NCBI GenBank assembly: GCA_964615375.1 | Contig: CAZTOW010000082.1 | Coordinates: 1-28,042, forward strand | Reading direction: 5' to 3' | Length of the DNA: 28,042 nucleotides | Origin: CAZKWG01 sp964615375 | GTDB taxonomy: Bacteria > Myxococcota_A > UBA796 > CAZKWG01 | Program-made: the position numbers and the translations under genes | Part shown: positions 1 to 8,984 of the stretch, in pieces | Layout of the letters: each line of letters begins with the position of its first letter | How positions within the stretch are numbered: the stretch's first letter is position 1 | The notes under the pieces: model-generated | Told to the model about the DNA's origin: nothing | Seen by the model: the letters and a program-made list of their open reading frames with translations, nothing else | Database searches by the model: none

Positions 1-65
1 CGTGCCCTCCGACCGGGCACCGAGGACGGAAAAGGGGGCAGGGCGAGGATGTACGACCGACCGGC
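1..65. other. Window edge, downstream of viperin remnant
   Basis: No supported gene. Open frames here are GC-driven shadows of the minus-strand viperin fragment. The sequence lies just downstream of that fragment's stop codon. Confidence 0.5.
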
Positions 66-476
66 TCAACGCCAGTCGTAGACGCCGCCTCGGCCCTCGA
101 AGCGTGAGCGCGAAAACGCGATCTCCTCCCAGGCTGCGTCCAGCCCGACCTGGAGGATCGGCGCGCTGTAACGGTGCCGGCCGAGCGTGTTGTCGAAGAA
201 GCGACCCGCCGGGTCCACCATGGCGTAGCTGCCCGTTATGGCGTCGTTGTCCTCGGGCACGACCACGACGCCGTGATCGGCGAGATGACGGTGTCGCCGC
301 ACGTACCCCTCGAACGCCTCGCCCGTGATCGCCAGGCGGTCGTAGTCCGCGTCGTTCTGGCCCTGCACCCGAAGGACCTGCAACGGCTTCCACCACTCCG
401 GCCGAAGCGCCAGCAGCAGCGGCGACAGATCCTCGGCTCCGCTGATGTGCTGTCGATCAAGGCTATCAGGCTTCAC
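66..476 (-). pseudogene. 5'-truncated prokaryotic viperin (radical SAM antiviral enzyme), C-terminal part only
   Basis: The 136 residues read from a GTG match the C-terminal third of viperin. Intact viperins convert a nucleoside triphosphate to its 3'-deoxy-3',4'-didehydro form, a chain terminator of viral polymerases. Recognisable landmarks in order are the RPEWWKPLQVL segment (animal viperin: PVRWKVFQCL), the QGQN turn, a VPEDN motif (animal VPESN), SYAMVDPAGRFFDN, the ILQVGLDAAWEEIAF segment (animal ILDVGVEEAIKFSGF), and the terminal FEGRGGVYDW (animal FLKRGGKYIW). The N-terminal radical-SAM barrel with the CxxxCxxC cluster is absent: the frame stays open only to a TAG at 498-500 and no minus-strand frame beyond shows it. 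The next gene begins about where the homology stops, so a deletion or rearrangement at roughly 465-500 probably removed some 200 residues. It should not be catalytically active. Family identity rests on remembered sequence of viperin, which matches over the whole fragment. Confidence 0.85.
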
Positions 477-538
477 ATCCAGCAGCGCATCAGGTATCTA
501 ATATGGTGTGTTCCCACTCGTTCTCCCACGAGGCATCC

Positions 539-2590
539 ATGGGCCCCAGAACTCTCGTCAAGTCGACATCCCCGCTCTTGCTGATGCTCGCCGCCGTCAA
601 TTCTCATGCGGGTGATGGTCTCTACCAAGCTCCGTTCCTCGGGGGCGAGAGCTGGTGGGTGTCTCAGAGCCCGGGTCAATCGGGCCATGTGGGGTCGCTG
701 TCGGGAGCCCACGACTTCAATCACGCCGATGGAGACTTTGGGCGGCCAAACACCGCATCAGGGGACTGCGTGGTAAGCGAAGTGGTTGACGACCAGGAGG
801 GTGCGACGTCGGGCTGGGGTAACTACGTCTACTGTGTACTCCAGGACCACACCGGTACGCGGACCCGGGATGCGCACCTCTCGCGCGTATTCGCCTTTCC
901 GGGTCAGCATCTTCAACGTGGCCAGGTTCTGGGCCTCGTGGGTAGCAACGGAAACAGCTCAGGCTCGCACATCCATCACCAACCGGAGCCACTGGACTCC
1001 ACTCAGTCTTTTGAACTCGACTTCGACGACATCGGTACCGCGCTGGGCTGCGATTGCGTGACGCCCATGGACGAGTATACCTACACTTCTGAGAACTTTG
1101 GCGTGTTCGATGCCCTCGAAGAGCGGCTGGGAGACAAGGCGGAGGCACTCCTGGGCACCCCAGATACGTCTGCGATGTCCGAGTTGTCTAACTACCCCTG
1201 GTATGTGGGGATCGCTTGGCCGCTGGGCTCGCAAGACGACCCGTGGAGCGACGACCTGTACGCCGAGGGGACGCTCTACGAGGCAGACGGCACCAGCACG
1301 AACTGGATCGTACAGCCCTATGACGGCGGCCACTGGAGCCAGAGCTACGCCTTCTACGATGCGCTTAATGGCGCGCGCAATGCCCGTGTGATCCGTAGCG
1401 GGTTTCTGTGGGATGCCGAGGATGGGTGGCTGGCCCTCCGAGGTGCCGGCACAGATCCAGGGCTACCGCTAATTGACGAGTATACAACAGCCCTCTTCGA
1501 CGATGGCACTCAGAAGTCGGCCCGCATCGACCTTCAGCATGGCTATATGCTTTGGGACAAGTCCACGTTTGACGACGAGGGAGACGTAACCTACGTGCCA
1601 TGGTCCGCAGAAGTCGGCCCCGGAAAGTTCGCGGACGGGACCTGGGCTCCCGAGAGTTGGGCCTTCGCGGACGCCTGGGCTCGCCTCGGTGGCGCGCTGG
1701 TCCTCGGTGAGCCGGTCGGAGGCGTGGCCATGACGGCCCGTGGAACCTACGAACAGGAGTTCCATCGAGACGCTTCGGACACCGATACCGTCGCAGGAGC
1801 TTCGCGACTCGTCTTCGATCCGTCTGCAACTCGTCCCGGTGACGAGTACCGAGGTGGCGAGGCATGGCTCGTGAAGGGCGCCCTCCTCGATTACTACGAC
1901 TCCGTGGACGGTGCATCCCTTCTCGCTCCTGTGTCAGACGAGTTCCGCGACGACGAAGGCAGCGGCATGTGTGTCCAGCACTTTGCAAGCGGGCAGTGCC
2001 TACTGTGGCAGTCGACCACGCCTCGGGATGCCAACTGCCTTGATAGCGCCCCCGTGGGAGTGGTGATTCTCGGCGATATCAGCGAAGACGGTATCTGTAC
2101 ACCGTTTTCAGGAGGGGATGTCTGGGATGATGATGGCGACGGTGTGCTCGGCGATGCAGACCTGTGCCAGGGTACGCCTGCTGGTGTAGTCGCCAATGGG
2201 GATGGCTGCAGTATCTCAGACCTGGCGCCGCCTTGCGCCGTCTACGAAAACAAGGGTGACTGGGAGAGCACGATCACACACGCACTCAACGACTTCCGCG
2301 ATGAAGGCGTCATCTCGCAAGATGAGCGTGACTGCATACACAAGTACGCGACGGCGTCCGACATTGGGCGAAAGGGCAATGCCGGCACTATCGCAGCGGA
2401 CTGCGAGGCGGTATTCGTCGATGTCCATCGCAGTTTCGGTACGGTGTGTGATGTTGCCGAGGAAGGGGCGCCATCTGACGACGGTGGGTGCCGAAGCGGG
2501 TCGTCTGCGTTCGTCTTCGTTCCCCTGTTCCTTCCGGTCGCACTCCGCCGTCGTCGGGCATCGTCTCGGGGTGAATCGAACAAGAGCTGA
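539..2590 (+). CDS. Secreted M23 (LytM-like) metallopeptidase-like protein with Ca-binding repeats and C-terminal sorting tail
   Basis: Start chosen at ATG 539 (683 aa): it has a GAGG five bases upstream and gives a clean signal peptide ending SHA before GDGLY; an upstream ATG at 503 would bury it. Residues about 30-155 look like an M23 domain: HDFN (D59, metal ligand in such variants), DAHLS (H113), and SHIHH (H144 and H146, the HxH motif). M23 enzymes cut peptidoglycan cross-bridges. The middle (about 190-520) is unrecognised, with an LGFP-like stretch near ARLGGALVLGEPVG. Residues about 530-560 carry an Asp-rich DDDGDGVLGDADLC segment like thrombospondin type 3 repeats. The end, Gly-Cys, then FVFVPLFLPVAL and RRRR, resembles the MYXO-CTERM sorting signal. 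GC content appears lower than in the kinase and propeller genes, and the gene abuts the broken viperin, so it may have arrived with that rearrangement. The classic first His of HxxxD is not obvious, so catalysis is uncertain. Confidence 0.75.
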   Translation: MGPRTLVKSTSPLLLMLAAVNSHAGDGLYQAPFLGGESWWVSQSPGQSGHVGSLSGAHDFNHADGDFGRPNTASGDCVVSEVVDDQEGATSGWGNYVYCVLQDHTGTRTRDAHLSRVFAFPGQHLQRGQVLGLVGSNGNSSGSHIHHQPEPLDSTQSFELDFDDIGTALGCDCVTPMDEYTYTSENFGVFDALEERLGDKAEALLGTPDTSAMSELSNYPWYVGIAWPLGSQDDPWSDDLYAEGTLYEADGTSTNWIVQPYDGGHWSQSYAFYDALNGARNARVIRSGFLWDAEDGWLALRGAGTDPGLPLIDEYTTALFDDGTQKSARIDLQHGYMLWDKSTFDDEGDVTYVPWSAEVGPGKFADGTWAPESWAFADAWARLGGALVLGEPVGGVAMTARGTYEQEFHRDASDTDTVAGASRLVFDPSATRPGDEYRGGEAWLVKGALLDYYDSVDGASLLAPVSDEFRDDEGSGMCVQHFASGQCLLWQSTTPRDANCLDSAPVGVVILGDISEDGICTPFSGGDVWDDDGDGVLGDADLCQGTPAGVVANGDGCSISDLAPPCAVYENKGDWESTITHALNDFRDEGVISQDERDCIHKYATASDIGRKGNAGTIAADCEAVFVDVHRSFGTVCDVAEEGAPSDDGGCRSGSSAFVFVPLFLPVALRRRRASSRGESNKS

Positions 2591-2597
2591 TGACCGG

Positions 2598-2637
2598 CTG
2601 GAAACCGACGGGATGAGTAGCCCATCCGAGTTTCCAG
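2598..2637 (+). terminator. Stem-loop after the M23-like gene
   Basis: An 8-bp perfect stem (CTGGAAAC at 2598-2605 with GTTTCCAG at 2630-2637) encloses a second stem (GGATG 2611-2615 with CATCC 2623-2627). It lies 8 nt after the stop codon, between convergent genes. There is no T-tract, so it may be a factor-dependent or bidirectional terminator. Confidence 0.5.
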
Positions 2638-2721
2638 AACTTACATGAGCGCACCGGCCGCAGTAGGCGGTCGATCGATATGTTCGTGTAGAGCGATCTG
2701 GATGCTGGCCACCCGAGACAT

Positions 2722-4257
2722 TCACCACTCGCACCGCATGAAGTCCGCCTCACACCTCACGTTGAGCCCGCCCCGCACGTCCACTGAGCCGCGCTCCACG
2801 CTCGCGCCGGTACCAGGGAAGCGCACCTCCAGGTCCCAGACCCCTGGCACCACCCGGGCCGGCAGCCGCACGCGCCGCGAGCCTCGGACCAGCTCGACCT
2901 GCTCGGCGTCGCCGCTCACCTTGACCCAGACCGTCTCCGGCGGCGCGGGCTCGGCGCTCGGAGCGGCCTCCGCCGGGACGGCCTCGGGCGCCCCCGCCAC
3001 TGCGGGCGCCTCGGCAGGGGCAGACGCCGCAGCCGCGACCGCTGGAGAATCCGCGCGCAGCACCGCCGAGGCCGCCGCACCGAAGGCGATGGTCAGCAGC
3101 AGCGCGAGCGCGCCGACGTGCCCCCAGGTCACGCGCTCCCAGCCCTGTCGCGGCGCCTCCGGTTCGGGCGAGCGAGCCCCCTCGTCCGTGCGACCGGGCT
3201 GGAGCGGGGCGCGCCGCCCCTGGCTCGGCGGCTCCGGCACGGGCATCGGCGAGAACACCGTCTCCCGGTCCACAAGACCCGAGACCTCCGGCTGCGCCAC
3301 CGAGGGCTCGCTCAGCTCGCGCAGCACGGCGCCCACCGCCGCGTCCTCGGTGTCGGGCGCGCCCCCGTCCAGCCCCGCCAGCAGCCTCGGCGCCAGCTCC
3401 GCGAGGCCAGGTCCAGGGCTGCCCCGCAGGAGATCCCGCGCCGAACGCTCCAGGGTCGCGGCGTCGGGCCGCGCCTCGGGCGAGAAGCGCAACAGGCTGT
3501 AAAGCAGGAGCAGCAGGTCCTGGTCCAGCTCCTCGCGCGCCTCGCTCAGGCGGCCGATCCGCTTGCGCACCCAGGCGTCGTGGGCCTCTTCCTCGCCGCG
3601 CGCCGCGCCCAGGACCTCGCCAGCCAGCAGGACGTAGAGCACGCAGCCGAGCGCGTAGACGTCGCCCGCAGGACCCTGCTGACCTTCGAAGATCTCGGGA
3701 GCCATGTACTTCAGCGTGCCCGGCACCCGGTCCTGCGCCGTCCGCGACTCCCTCGCAGCGAAGACGGCATGCGCGATGCCAAAATCGAGGATCTTGACGA
3801 GCCCGTGCTCGCTCAACCGCAGGTTCTCCGGCTTGAGGTCACGGTGGACCGCCCGCAGCGGCTGCCCGTCGGGACCAGGGTGCGCGAGGGCGAAGCGAAG
3901 GGCGCCCGCGACCTGGGCCACGATCTCCAGCGCCGCGGTGACCGGCAGCGGGCCCCGCGTCTCGACGATCCGCGCTAGGTCCGCGCCGCGCACGCGCTCC
4001 ATCGCCACCGCCCAGCCCTGATCGAGCAACGAGAGCCGGAACACGGACACGATGTTCGGGTGCCCGAGCAGCGCGAGCACGCGGGCTTCGTCGCGCAGCC
4101 GCACGGCGAGCTCCTCGTCGACCGAGCCCGGCAGCACCACCTTGAGCGCCACGTCCTGCACGAAGCCGTGCCGCCCTTGGAAGCGGGCGTGGTAGACGGC
4201 GCCGTAGCCCCCCCGGCCGAGCACTCCGAGGATCTGGTAGCTCCCGGTGCCGCTCAC
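2722..4257 (-). CDS. Membrane-anchored Ser/Thr protein kinase
   Basis: Hanks-type kinase of 511 aa. The GTG start at 4257 overlaps the TGA of the upstream gene (GTGA), and the kinase glycine loop begins only 14 residues in; longer frames run inside the upstream gene. Visible motifs: glycine loop GRGGYG (14-19), VALK with the ATP-binding Lys39, HRDLKPEN (138-145, catalytic Asp140), DFG (158-160), MAPE (186-188). All catalytic residues are present, so it should be active. After a Pro/Glu-rich linker comes one membrane segment (about 379-400), an Ala/Pro-rich spacer, and a 70-residue extracytoplasmic C-terminal domain of beta character (442-511), which could be a sensor. Such receptor-like kinases are abundant in myxobacteria. 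Coupling to an exported protein suggests that protein is a partner or ligand-sensing subunit; this is inference from context. Confidence 0.92.
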   Translation of the reverse strand: MSGTGSYQILGVLGRGGYGAVYHARFQGRHGFVQDVALKVVLPGSVDEELAVRLRDEARVLALLGHPNIVSVFRLSLLDQGWAVAMERVRGADLARIVETRGPLPVTAALEIVAQVAGALRFALAHPGPDGQPLRAVHRDLKPENLRLSEHGLVKILDFGIAHAVFAARESRTAQDRVPGTLKYMAPEIFEGQQGPAGDVYALGCVLYVLLAGEVLGAARGEEEAHDAWVRKRIGRLSEAREELDQDLLLLLYSLLRFSPEARPDAATLERSARDLLRGSPGPGLAELAPRLLAGLDGGAPDTEDAAVGAVLRELSEPSVAQPEVSGLVDRETVFSPMPVPEPPSQGRRAPLQPGRTDEGARSPEPEAPRQGWERVTWGHVGALALLLTIAFGAAASAVLRADSPAVAAAASAPAEAPAVAGAPEAVPAEAAPSAEPAPPETVWVKVSGDAEQVELVRGSRRVRLPARVVPGVWDLEVRFPGTGASVERGSVDVRGGLNVRCEADFMRCEW

Positions 4258-5132
4258 CAGCGCATCCTTACGCCGACGGTCAGTGAGGTAAGGCCTGCGC
4301 CCGCGAGCACCGCCGCGCCGATCTGCCCGCCGACGCCAAGCATGATGCCGTTGAGCACGACTTCGGGGTCCTCGGAGTCCCGGCGGATGAGCGCGCTGCC
4401 GAGCGCCGCCCCACCGCTCACCAGCCCGGCGCTCAGCAGGAGGGCCCCGCCAGTCTTGATCGCCACCCCCGAGCTGCGCTGCCGGCGCTCCCAAGCGGAC
4501 TGCGCCAGGTCGTAGCCCGGCACCTCGGCCGGCTTCCAGTCCTCGCCCGGACCCAGCACCCGCGTGACCAGCACGCCGACGCCCGGAGACTCGACCTGCA
4601 GCAGGACCGGGACGAGCACCGGCCGCTCGGTGGCGGCACGCCCGTTGACGTAGGTGCGCAATGCCTGATCCTGGGCGATGGGGACGAGATCGCCGGCCGC
4701 GAGCGCCTTCGCCTCCTCGATCATCGGCGGCAGGTCAGGGTTGCTCGCCAGCACGCTGCCATCCCAGGCAAAGTCGGGATCGACCTGATGCGAGGCGGCC
4801 AGCATGAGCCGCGCCGCCGCCACGTCCCGCTTCTGGAACAGCACGTCCACCGCCTGGAACCGGAACCAGGCCGCCACCGTCTCCGGCGCGAGCACGTCCC
4901 GCGTGCTCTGCACGCACGCCTCGGCCGAGGCCCGCGCCCGGGTATAGACCGCCCGGTTCGCCGAGGACCAGGCCCCGAGCGCCGCGCCGATGGCCTCGGT
5001 CAGCTCCGCCTCTCCGCCGTCACAGGCCGCGACCGCCGGTCGAGCGCCGAGCGCGCCGCACACCATCAAGACCAGCAGGGCGCCGCGCAAGATCGAACTA
5101 CCCGTGCCCATCGTCGTCGTCGCGCTCCTCAT
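4254..5132 (-). CDS. Exported protein of unknown function coupled to the kinase
   Basis: 292 aa from ATG 5132, chosen because an AGGAG lies 8 nt upstream and because it gives a signal peptide (hydrophobic core LLVLMVCGALGA, cleavage after PAVA, mature start ACDGG). The mature N-terminal half is helical and Ala-rich, like a TPR-type solenoid with two Cys. The sequence SHQVDPDFAWDGSVLASNPDLPPMIEEA resembles segments seen in myxobacterial exported proteins encoded beside Ser/Thr kinases, though only by general style. The C-terminal part holds two glycine-rich hydrophobic stretches (around 230-285) that could be membrane segments. No enzyme motif was seen. The stop overlaps the kinase start by GTGA, so the two are translated together. 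Function not recognised. Confidence 0.75.
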   Translation of the reverse strand: MRSATTTMGTGSSILRGALLVLMVCGALGARPAVAACDGGEAELTEAIGAALGAWSSANRAVYTRARASAEACVQSTRDVLAPETVAAWFRFQAVDVLFQKRDVAAARLMLAASHQVDPDFAWDGSVLASNPDLPPMIEEAKALAAGDLVPIAQDQALRTYVNGRAATERPVLVPVLLQVESPGVGVLVTRVLGPGEDWKPAEVPGYDLAQSAWERRQRSSGVAIKTGGALLLSAGLVSGGAALGSALIRRDSEDPEVVLNGIMLGVGGQIGAAVLAGAGLTSLTVGVRMRW

Positions 5133-5203
5133 CCGTATCGCTCCTGAAAAGCCTCCTCTCGAAGGGTACTGTTTGAGTGGATGGGACTGCCTGGAGTCTG
5201 ACC
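5133..5203. promoter_or_regulatory. Divergent promoter region
   Basis: These 71 nt separate the start codons of the minus-strand exported-protein/kinase pair and the plus-strand propeller proteins, so both promoters must lie here or inside the genes. AGGAG for the minus gene and GGAG for the plus gene are visible; no convincing -35/-10 pair was identified. Confidence 0.4.
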
Positions 5204-7198
5204 ATGGACACCGTGCCTGACGCGCAGATCGCGACACTCACAAGATTGCTCCATACGGGAGCAGTCGGCGCGTGGGCCCGCGCGCGCCGGTGGAGGTGGG
5301 TGCTCGTAGTCACGTTGGGGGCGGGCTGCGGAATCCGAGACGCCTTCGAGCAGCTCGACCGGGACCACGACGGCGTGATGCTCGGCGAAGACTGCGCCGA
5401 GGACGACCCGACCGTCGGCAGCGAGCCGCTGTACTCGGACCAGGACGGCGATGGCCACGGCGTCCCGCCGCAGATCGGGGTGGGGTGCGAGGGCGAGCCG
5501 GGCACCTCGCTGCTCGCAGACGACTGCGACGACGACAACATCCACATCTGGGAGTATTCGGTCTGGTACCTCGACAATGACCGCGACGGCTTCGGCGTCG
5601 ATCCCGGCGTTGAGCTGTGTGCGAGCGAGGCCGCCGGCTACGCCCTGGTCGCCGGGGACTGTCTGGACGACGACCCGGGCGCGTTCCCCGGCGCGCCGAC
5701 GAGCTGTGACGGCGACGACAACGACTGCGACGGGCAGGTGGACCCGGACTGCGAGCTGCCCTGGGGAACCCTGTCGGGCACGGACGCCGACTGGCTCCTC
5801 CAAGGGACGGGCGACGCGCAGCTCGGCGCGGCCGTGGCCCCGGCCGGGGACGTGGACTGCGATGGGCTCGATGACGTGGTGGTCGGCGCTCCAGGAGCGG
5901 AGGACGGTGACGGCGCGACGATCCTGGCCTACGGGGCGGAGGAGGGCCTGCGTTGGACGATGGGCGAGGAGAGCGAGCGGCTCGCCCTGTTGAAGGGAGA
6001 GGGAGGGGGCTTCGGTTCGGCGGTCGCGGGGCGCGCGGACTTCAACGGCGATGGCTGCGATGACCTGCTGGTCGGGGCTCCCTGGAGCGGAGACGGGGCG
6101 GTGATCGGGTACGGCTTCGGGCCAGTCGGAGGTTCTGGCAGCGCAGATGGCTCGATCTACGTCATGATCGGCCCCTGGCTCCCTGACCAGGCCAGCGTGT
6201 CGGACCTGCTCGGCGTGGGCGTCCTCACGGGTCGCTCCGACAGCCAACTCGGCGCGGCCCTTCACTGTGGCGGCGACATCTACGGGGACGGCAGATCCGA
6301 CTGCCTCGTCAGCGCTCCCTACAGGGACACCGCCGCAGGGGAGGTCGAAGGCGGCGCCGTGCTCGTGCTCAGCCCACCGATGACGGGGAGCGGGCTGGCG
6401 GAGGACGCGGCCGCTCTGCTGGTCACCGGGACCACCAGGGCAGAGCGGCTGGGCTCTGCGCTCTCGGCCGGCGACCTGGACGCGGACGGCGTGTCCGATC
6501 TGGCAATTGGGGCAGCGACCGATCTTGAGAAGGGTTCGATGGGGAAGCACCCGACCGGAAGAGGCCGAATCTATCTGGTCTTCGACACGCCGCGCGGTGT
6601 CTACGACGTGGAAGGTGTCGCGGACCTCTGGCTCGACGGTGGGGTCCAAGATGGCACCGGGCAGGCCGTGGCGGCCGACCAGGATCTCGACGCGGACGGC
6701 TACGACGACCTCGTCATCGGTGCGCCGTCCTACGAAGACGAGACCGGGACCCCGGAGCTCGGACGCCTGCTCACGTTCAGCGGCGCCACGCTCGCCGCCC
6801 TGGATGCGCCGCCCCCTGAACTCTCGGAGATCACGAGCGCCACCGTGACCGGCGGAGCTGCCGGCGATCAGCTCGGCGCCAGCGTCGCGCTTATCGCAGA
6901 TCTCACCCGGGATGAGCGCGCGGAGCTGCTCGTAGGCGCGCCTGGCGCGGAGGACGCACGCGGCTTCGCGCTCCTCTTCGTGGACGCGCTCAGTGGGAGC
7001 ATCTCTCCCGAATCAGCCTCCTTGCGCCTCGAAGGCAGCGGGGCCGCGGACAACTATGGCCGTGTCGTGGGGGCCGCGGGAGACCTAAACGGGCTCGGGC
7101 TTCAGGATCTGCTCGTCGGGGGTGCGACGCAGCCTGGCTTCGGGGATGCCCCTTCAGGAGCGGGCTCTTCGCTGCTCCTGCTCATGGATGCGTTCTGA
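5204..7198 (+). CDS. Surface protein with MopE-type metal-binding motifs and a seven-repeat FG-GAP propeller
   Basis: 664 aa from ATG 5204 (GGAG 7 nt upstream; a GTG at 5177 is less well placed). The N-terminus has a hydrophobic stretch WVLVVTLGAGC, close to a lipobox, so it is probably a lipoprotein with Cys42. Residues about 45-180 hold repeated Asp/Cys clusters of the putative metal-binding (MopE-like) type: DHDGVMLGEDC, DQDGDGHG, DDCDDDN, DRDGFG, and CDGDDNDCDGQVDPDC. Residues about 200-660 hold seven integrin-alpha-like FG-GAP repeats, each of the type G-D-x-[DN]-x-D-G-x-x-D-[LV]-hydrophobic-[VI]-G-A-P followed by an acidic loop, enough for a seven-bladed beta-propeller. Calcium binding by the DxDxDG loops is known for this family. 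Probable role: extracellular adhesion or scaffold. Followed 40 nt later by a paralogue in the same direction. Confidence 0.85.
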   Translation: MDTVPDAQIATLTRLLHTGAVGAWARARRWRWVLVVTLGAGCGIRDAFEQLDRDHDGVMLGEDCAEDDPTVGSEPLYSDQDGDGHGVPPQIGVGCEGEPGTSLLADDCDDDNIHIWEYSVWYLDNDRDGFGVDPGVELCASEAAGYALVAGDCLDDDPGAFPGAPTSCDGDDNDCDGQVDPDCELPWGTLSGTDADWLLQGTGDAQLGAAVAPAGDVDCDGLDDVVVGAPGAEDGDGATILAYGAEEGLRWTMGEESERLALLKGEGGGFGSAVAGRADFNGDGCDDLLVGAPWSGDGAVIGYGFGPVGGSGSADGSIYVMIGPWLPDQASVSDLLGVGVLTGRSDSQLGAALHCGGDIYGDGRSDCLVSAPYRDTAAGEVEGGAVLVLSPPMTGSGLAEDAAALLVTGTTRAERLGSALSAGDLDADGVSDLAIGAATDLEKGSMGKHPTGRGRIYLVFDTPRGVYDVEGVADLWLDGGVQDGTGQAVAADQDLDADGYDDLVIGAPSYEDETGTPELGRLLTFSGATLAALDAPPPELSEITSATVTGGAAGDQLGASVALIADLTRDERAELLVGAPGAEDARGFALLFVDALSGSISPESASLRLEGSGAADNYGRVVGAAGDLNGLGLQDLLVGGATQPGFGDAPSGAGSSLLLLMDAF

Positions 7199-7238
7199 GG
7201 GCTCAGGGGCTACACTCTGGAGCGTGAGGTTCAACGAG

Positions 7239-8984
7239 ATGCGACTCTGGTGGTTCCCCCTCATCGTGGCCTGCAATGGGCGTTGCGGCCGAGAGTCGGA
7301 GGACTGCGAGCAGGACGACCTGCGCACCTTCTACCTGGACAGCGACGGCGACGGCCACGGCGATCCCCTTGATCCTGTCGAGGAGTGCGAGCTCCCAAAG
7401 GGCGCCTCGACGGTCGGGGATGACTGTGATGACCAGGACGGCTCAGCCTGGGTCGCGGCGTCGTTGTGGCCGGACGGCGACGGCGATGGTCACGGCGCCG
7501 GAAGCGCGGTCGAGGTCTGCCTCGGCGCCCAGGGCTATTCAGATGTCTCTGGGGACTGCGACGACAGCGACGCCAACCGGTACCCTGGCGCGCCAACGGT
7601 GTGCGGCGATGGCGCCGATCAGGACTGTGATGAGCTCCCGGACTGCGAGGCGCTCAGCGGCAGCGCCATGGTCACGGACGTCGCGACCACCCGGTTCTAC
7701 GGCGACGTCGGGAGCGGGCTCGGAAGCGCGGTCGCTGGACTTGGAGACCTGAACGGCGACGGCCTCGACGATCTCGCGATCGGCGCACCTGACGGGTCGT
7801 GGGGCCAGGCGCTCGTGTACCTCAGCCCGCCTCAGGCCATCGAGGACGTCGGCGGCGCTGACACCACGCTGACCGCGGAGGTCACGGATGGGTCGGCCAC
7901 GGCCATCCAGCTCGGCGCAAGCCTGGCGGCGGCGGACCTCACCGGCGACGGCGTCCGCGACGTGCTCGTGGGCGCTGGAGACGGCGTTCGGGCCTCCATG
8001 GGCTCCTCGATATTCATCGTCCCAGGGCCACTCTCCAGCGGTGACATCACGGTGAACGATGGCGTGTCGGCGCTGGTCATCGTCGCGGCCGGGGGCAGGT
8101 CGATGCTCACGGACCAGGACTATGCCGGAAGCGAGGACATGGACCTCATCGCCGCTGGATACGGCGTGTCGCTGATACGCGGCCCCGTGACGTCGTCCGG
8201 CGAGCTCGAAGACCTTCGGTCAGGCGAGCTCAACAGCAGCACGGAGCGCTTCGGCGAAGCCCTGGCGCTCGGCGACCTGTACGGAGACGACGAGCTGGAT
8301 CTCCTGGTCGGCTCCTCGCTCATGGAGGCCGATCTGCCCGGCTCCGAGGAGATCGCCGAGGTCGGCGGCGCCTTCGTCTTCGGAACCTCCTCCGACTTCC
8401 ACGAGTCGGCCCTGGGCTACTACAACTACGATGACCTCGCCATCTACGGCCTCACGGATGGCGCCCGGCTCGGCGCGGCAGCGGCCTTCACCGGCGACCA
8501 GGACGGGGATGGCTACGACGACCTCTATGTCGGAGCCCCAGGCGCAGAGGACGACGACGGCGCCGCGGCAGGGGCGGTCTACTACTTCGACGGCGCGACC
8601 CTGGCGGCCCTGGCCCAGGAGTCTGAGATCTACGCGGACGCGGCGACCCTTACGCTCTTCGGCGGTGCGGCCGGTGACGAGTTCGGAGCCGCCCTCCTGT
8701 CCGGCGTGGACATCGACGGCAACGCGACCCTCGTGGTCGGCGCCCCCGGCCACGACGACGAGACCGGCGCCGTGGCGCTCTGGTATGGGCAACCGTCAGC
8801 CGGAGACACCCTCTACGAGGCCGACTATCGCGTGAGCGGCACCGCCGAGGGCGACCGCTTCGGCGCCACACTCGCGAACGCGGGCGACACCAACGGACTC
8901 GGCTGGGACGACCTGCTCATCGGCGCGCCGGGCACCAGCGGCGGCGACGGGGCCGGGTGGCTGCTGGTCTTCGATCAGCTCTGA
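7239..8984 (+). CDS. Lipoprotein paralogue with MopE-type motifs and FG-GAP propeller
   Basis: 581 aa. Start placed at ATG 7239, with GAGG 9 nt upstream, because it gives a short signal sequence MRLWWFPLIVAC with a good lipobox (IVAC, Cys12); a GTG at 7224 is an alternative. Residues about 20-140 contain paired Asp/Cys motifs (DSDGDGHGDP, GDDCDDQDG, DGDGDGHGAG, GDCDDSDANRYPGAP, then a reduced GDGADQDCDELPDC). The rest holds FG-GAP-type repeats (for example GDLNGDGLDDLAIGAPDG, DQDGDGYDDLYVGAPGAED, DTNGLGWDDLLIGAPG). It shares its whole architecture with the preceding gene, so the pair arose by tandem duplication and has diverged. Its 3' end overlaps the convergent immunity gene by about 10 nt. 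Likely outer-membrane or cell-surface display; ligand unknown. Confidence 0.85.
   Translation: MRLWWFPLIVACNGRCGRESEDCEQDDLRTFYLDSDGDGHGDPLDPVEECELPKGASTVGDDCDDQDGSAWVAASLWPDGDGDGHGAGSAVEVCLGAQGYSDVSGDCDDSDANRYPGAPTVCGDGADQDCDELPDCEALSGSAMVTDVATTRFYGDVGSGLGSAVAGLGDLNGDGLDDLAIGAPDGSWGQALVYLSPPQAIEDVGGADTTLTAEVTDGSATAIQLGASLAAADLTGDGVRDVLVGAGDGVRASMGSSIFIVPGPLSSGDITVNDGVSALVIVAAGGRSMLTDQDYAGSEDMDLIAAGYGVSLIRGPVTSSGELEDLRSGELNSSTERFGEALALGDLYGDDELDLLVGSSLMEADLPGSEEIAEVGGAFVFGTSSDFHESALGYYNYDDLAIYGLTDGARLGAAAAFTGDQDGDGYDDLYVGAPGAEDDDGAAAGAVYYFDGATLAALAQESEIYADAATLTLFGGAAGDEFGAALLSGVDIDGNATLVVGAPGHDDETGAVALWYGQPSAGDTLYEADYRVSGTAEGDRFGATLANAGDTNGLGWDDLLIGAPGTSGGDGAGWLLVFDQL

Noticed and set aside
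4258..4494. Longer kinase with 79 extra N-terminal residues
   Set aside because: That stretch lies inside the upstream gene, is Arg/Gly-rich shadow sequence, and the GTG at 4257 is coupled and adjacent to the glycine loop.
5129..6649. 506-aa open frame on the minus strand
   Set aside because: Antisense of the first FG-GAP protein; Val/Ala/Arg-rich with no domain.
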